The position numbers were made by a program, and so were the translations under genes. From JAUXJB01 sp965226855 (GTDB lineage Bacteria > Myxococcota_A > UBA9160 > SZUA-336): 64,000 bases of DNA. This document shows positions 61,452 to 64,000 of the stretch, one piece after another (position 1 is the first letter of the stretch; every line of letters begins with the position of its first letter). The notes beneath the pieces were generated by a model, which worked only from the letters and a program-made list of their open reading frames with translations, ran no database searches and had not been told where the DNA came from. The stretch is taken from assembly GCA_965226855.1 (NCBI GenBank), contig CBDDEE010000022.1, positions 62,001-126,000 of the forward strand, written 5' to 3'.

Positions 61452-62694
61452 CACTGCCTCCTTCTCGGTTCTGCTCGATCGGGATCATCGGGTCAGGGTC
61501 TGCCGGCACGCTGGAGTACAGCTCGAGCTGGTACAGCTGCCTCACGTTGTCCACGGTCATCGCGCGGACCTCTTCTTCGGGCACGTCTCGCATGATCTCG
61601 GCCCGCACGTCGCGCGAGCATGGCCAGGTCGAATCGAGGTGCGGATAATCGTTGCCCCACAGCAGTGTGTGCACACCGACGAGCTCGCGCGTCAGGACGC
61701 CTGCTCGATCGTCCTCGAGCGTGGCCAAGAACTGTCGCGACCAGTACTCGCTCGGCCGTCGGTCCAGACAGTCCGCAGCCGAGGCGCGGGCGCGGTCGTA
61801 GCCCTGGTCCAGGCGGTCGAGCCAGTGCCCGATCCAGCCCGAGTTGAACTCCGTGACGACGAACTTCAGCTCGGGGTAGCGGTGGGCGACGCCCTGACAG
61901 ATCAGCTCGCTGAGCGTACGCTGAATGGTGTTGGCCGCGCACGCGTAGTCTGCAATAGGATCTCGCTGTCCGACCCGTCGGCGCCCCTCTCGAGGCAGGT
62001 AGCTGTTCGTGCCGATGTGAAGGCTCAGCGGAAAGGTGGCTTCCTGAGCCGCCGCCCAGATCGGCTCGTAGGCGGGATCCCGGTACGGACGCTCCGCGGG
62101 TGCAGTGCACGGGATGCAGCCCCCGCGGAATCCCAGCCGGATAGCGCGCTCCAGCTCCTCGAGGCCCGCCGCCGGGTCCTGGAGCGGGATCAGCGCCAGG
62201 CCGTAGAGCCGGTCCGGTGCTTGGCTGCAGTAGTCCGCCAGCCAGTCGTTGTAGCTCCGGAAGCAGGCGACGAGCAGCTCCAGGTTCTGGAGCCCGAAGA
62301 CCCCGAAGAACAGGCTCGGATACAGAAGCTCCGCTTTGACGCCGTCCGCCTCCTGGTCCTCCCAGCGATGGTCTGCCTCGCGGATGCCGCGACGCAGACC
62401 GGCGTAGCCGCGCTTCAGGATCGCCTGCAGCTTCGGGTCTGAGAAGTCCTCCACCGCGGGCTTGTGGCCCTCCCTTCTTCGCAGCTGGCCGTCGTTCCGC
62501 AGGCGAACTCCCGCGATCCCGATCTTGCCCGCGCCAATGCCGCGCATGCCCCGCGACGGGATGATCATGGCGTCGACCTCGCCGTCAACGTTCATGATAC
62601 GCGGCGCCTCATCCCCGAAGCGTTCGGCGAGGCCGGCGAACACCTCGGGGGCCTCGACGATGTGAGAGTCCGCAGAGATTGCGTAGCCGTCCAT
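61444..62694 (-). CDS. amidohydrolase-2 family protein
   Basis: A 416-residue TIM-barrel amidohydrolase of the ACMSD-like group. N-terminal metal motif ISADSHIVE; mid TNSYLPRE region; HRYPELKFVVTEFNSGW and the Asp in LWGNDYPHLDST at the C-terminal end. Start ATG 62694 behind GGAGGG. A paralogue-like broken copy exists at 20340. First gene of the operon with the cyclase-family hydrolase. Probably decarboxylates or hydrolyses a catabolic acid. Confidence 0.86.
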   Translation of the reverse strand: MDGYAISADSHIVEAPEVFAGLAERFGDEAPRIMNVDGEVDAMIIPSRGMRGIGAGKIGIAGVRLRNDGQLRRREGHKPAVEDFSDPKLQAILKRGYAGLRRGIREADHRWEDQEADGVKAELLYPSLFFGVFGLQNLELLVACFRSYNDWLADYCSQAPDRLYGLALIPLQDPAAGLEELERAIRLGFRGGCIPCTAPAERPYRDPAYEPIWAAAQEATFPLSLHIGTNSYLPREGRRRVGQRDPIADYACAANTIQRTLSELICQGVAHRYPELKFVVTEFNSGWIGHWLDRLDQGYDRARASAADCLDRRPSEYWSRQFLATLEDDRAGVLTRELVGVHTLLWGNDYPHLDSTWPCSRDVRAEIMRDVPEEEVRAMTVDNVRQLYQLELYSSVPADPDPMIPIEQNREGGSDG

Positions 62695-62772
62695 CTGACC
62701 CTCCACGACTGTTGCGCCACGCCATCGTACAGCGCTCGCGGCCACCGCGTACAATTCCGGCATGCCCGCGCC

Positions 62773-63105
62773 TCGGAGGCCGCTTCAGCGCCGCGCAAGG
62801 TCATCGGCGTGTGGCTAGAAACGGCCAACGGCTCGCGGGCGCTCTGCTACTACCACGACGACCACCGCGGCGATGGCCGGGTATCGCTGTGGTGCCCTGC
62901 CCTGCTTGGCCTTCAACAGGAATTGGTTGGTGCCGAACCAGACCGATTCTTCAAGCCGCCGACTAGTGCGGCTGGCCACTTTCGGGATTGGGTGGGGGTG
63001 TTCCTCGACACGTCGAAAGTTGATTGGGACGAGATAGCCGCCATCCTCGAAGATGCCTTTCGCACGGTGGCGCCAAAAAAGCTCATCGAACTCGACAACA
63101 GCTGA
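62773..63105 (+). pseudogene. MmcQ/YjbR family protein, N-terminus missing
   Basis: Reads KVIGVWLETANGSRALCYYH and GWVGV-type residues (DRFFKPPTSAAGHFRDWVGV) to the APKKLIEL end, typical of MmcQ/YjbR domains (about 110-120 residues). The family's N-terminal helix is absent and no start codon with a ribosome site precedes the homologous part; GTG at 62809 is a possible late start. Probably truncated by a rearrangement at the divergent boundary. Confidence 0.65.
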
Positions 63106-63194
63106 TGCTCGAGCTCCGGTCCGGCGTTCATCCCTCGCTCATCGCTGAGATCGAGAAGCCGGTAGGGAGAGAGCATCTGCTCGTGCCTCCGTTG

Positions 63195-64000
63195 CTACGA
63201 CCACGTCGCGAAGCCGAGAGCGGTCCCGGTTCGCGCGCGGGTCCGGTAGCCCGGCACATAGTCGATCAGGCGAAAACGTAAGCCCTCACAGGCCCCGGCC
63301 ACACAAATCCAGTTCTTGATCTCGGAGGTCCCACTCTGGAGCGCAGTCTCGGGCAGGGCACTCAGACCTGCGCCGTCCCCCTTCTCGAAAAGCGCCAGCA
63401 CCATGCGGTCAAACTCCTCGTCGATCACGAAGTGCGTGAGCCCGCCCGAAGCGAGGATGCCGACGCGCTGATTCTCCCCAAAGGAAGCCACTGCCTCCGC
63501 GATGCGGCGACCGAGCTCGAAGCAACGGGCCGCGCGGGGCTGCGTCGGCGGATTGTACGTGTTCAGCATGATCGGCACGACGGGGAGCTCGGAACGCATC
63601 AGGCGCCGATGCACGAACTGGAACGCGTGGCCCTCGGGGCGCGGAGTCGGGAGCTCGTTCGACGTCGCGAGGTCGAAGTGGCGGTCCATCAAAAAAGTCG
63701 ATCAGATACTCGGCCAGCTCGACCGCCACCGGATAGTCCCGGTCCCGCTCGGGCTCGTAGTAGCGGAGGATCGCCTCCCTGTAGCCTTCGGGCAGCTGCG
63801 CATCCGCCGGAAACGTCCTGTTGGGGATGGTAGGCCCGTAGTAGATCAGCATGCCCGGCCGGTTGCTGGCCAGCACGTGCTCGTTCTGGTCGTCTCCTAC
63901 GACGATGAGCGCGTCGAGCCGGGCACGCTCGACCGCGGCCGCGAGCTCGTCGATGGCCTGCTGTGCTCGCTCGCTCTTCTCCTCCATCACGTGCGGCGTG
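63195..64000 (-). pseudogene. LigB-type class III extradiol dioxygenase-like, frameshifted, 5' cut by window
   Basis: The N-terminal part (from the right window edge: TPHVMEEKSERAQQAIDEL, then LDALIVVGDDQNEHVL) and the C-terminal part (FQFVHRRLMRSELPVVPIML, NQRVGILASGGLTHFVIDE) match LigB-type ring-cleavage dioxygenases. The join is frameshifted in a run of six A at about 63690. The first residues lie outside the window. Homopolymer context makes sequencing error plausible. The iron ligands expected in the first ~20 residues are not visible. Confidence 0.78.

Noticed and set aside
61399..62442. A 347-codon plus-strand ORF opposite the amidohydrolase.
   Set aside because: Antisense shadow without domains; the minus-strand amidohydrolase has start, ribosome site and motifs.

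Overview
This window looks like a chromosomal segment of a high-GC, catabolically versatile bacterium. It carries many oxidative and CoA-linked catabolic genes: family III CoA-transferases, amidohydrolases, an LLM flavin monooxygenase, a cytochrome P450, a Baeyer-Villiger monooxygenase, a beta-keto acid cleavage enzyme and a cobalamin-dependent acyl-CoA mutase with its MeaB chaperone. It also has large zinc-ribbon/class III cyclase/AAA/TPR regulators. Such sets are common in uncultured soil or sediment lineages of the Myxococcota/Binatota/Desulfobacterota type, but no rRNA or ribosomal marker is present, so the taxonomy is inference only. I found no rRNA, tRNA or CRISPR array.

Layout. 1-9.7 kb is a mobile island on the minus strand: a broken ADP-ribosylglycohydrolase, a tyrosine recombinase, large and small terminase subunits, an IS5-type element (copy 1, transposase frameshifted), small unknown genes and an excisionase-like HTH protein. 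9.8-16 kb holds a TPR remnant, a 2-keto-4-pentenoate hydratase-like enzyme, a radical SAM/NTPase pair, cupin and DUF488 genes, and several truncated genes (haloalkane dehalogenase, LLM oxidoreductase, DUF1302). 16-31 kb holds a 1125-residue cyclase regulator, a truncated paralogue, a HAMP-cyclase paired with a periplasmic repeat protein, and catabolic genes, several of them broken. 31-47 kb holds oxidoreductases, a ThDP enzyme, CoA-transferases (one fused, double-length), the intact IS copy 2, a beta-keto acid cleavage enzyme and a MaoC-like dehydratase. 48-51 kb holds the acyl-CoA mutase, its B12-binding partner and convergent meaB. 51-64 kb holds a probable ring or ketone degradation cluster: alcohol dehydrogenase, P450, BVMO, alpha/beta hydrolase, aldo-keto reductase, cyclase-family hydrolase, amidohydrolase and a LigB-type dioxygenase.

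Two features stand out. First, an unassigned intergenic repeat, 65 bp in its three full copies (seven copies seen, all in the same orientation), folds into hairpins whose arms differ in sequence between copies but still pair; most copies touch broken genes. Second, about one gene in three is truncated, frameshifted or carries an in-frame stop. Some of these are homopolymer slips that could be sequencing error, but others (a 20-nt templated insertion in the P450, truncation junctions, the loss of a GDS block) are real rearrangements or need independent confirmation.

Function as a whole: the intact genes point to activation of an unusual carboxylic acid or cyclic ketone to CoA esters by family III CoA-transferases, hydration and thiolytic or BKACE-type cleavage, B12-dependent carbon-skeleton rearrangement, and BVMO/hydrolase ring opening, with cAMP-type signalling genes interspersed.
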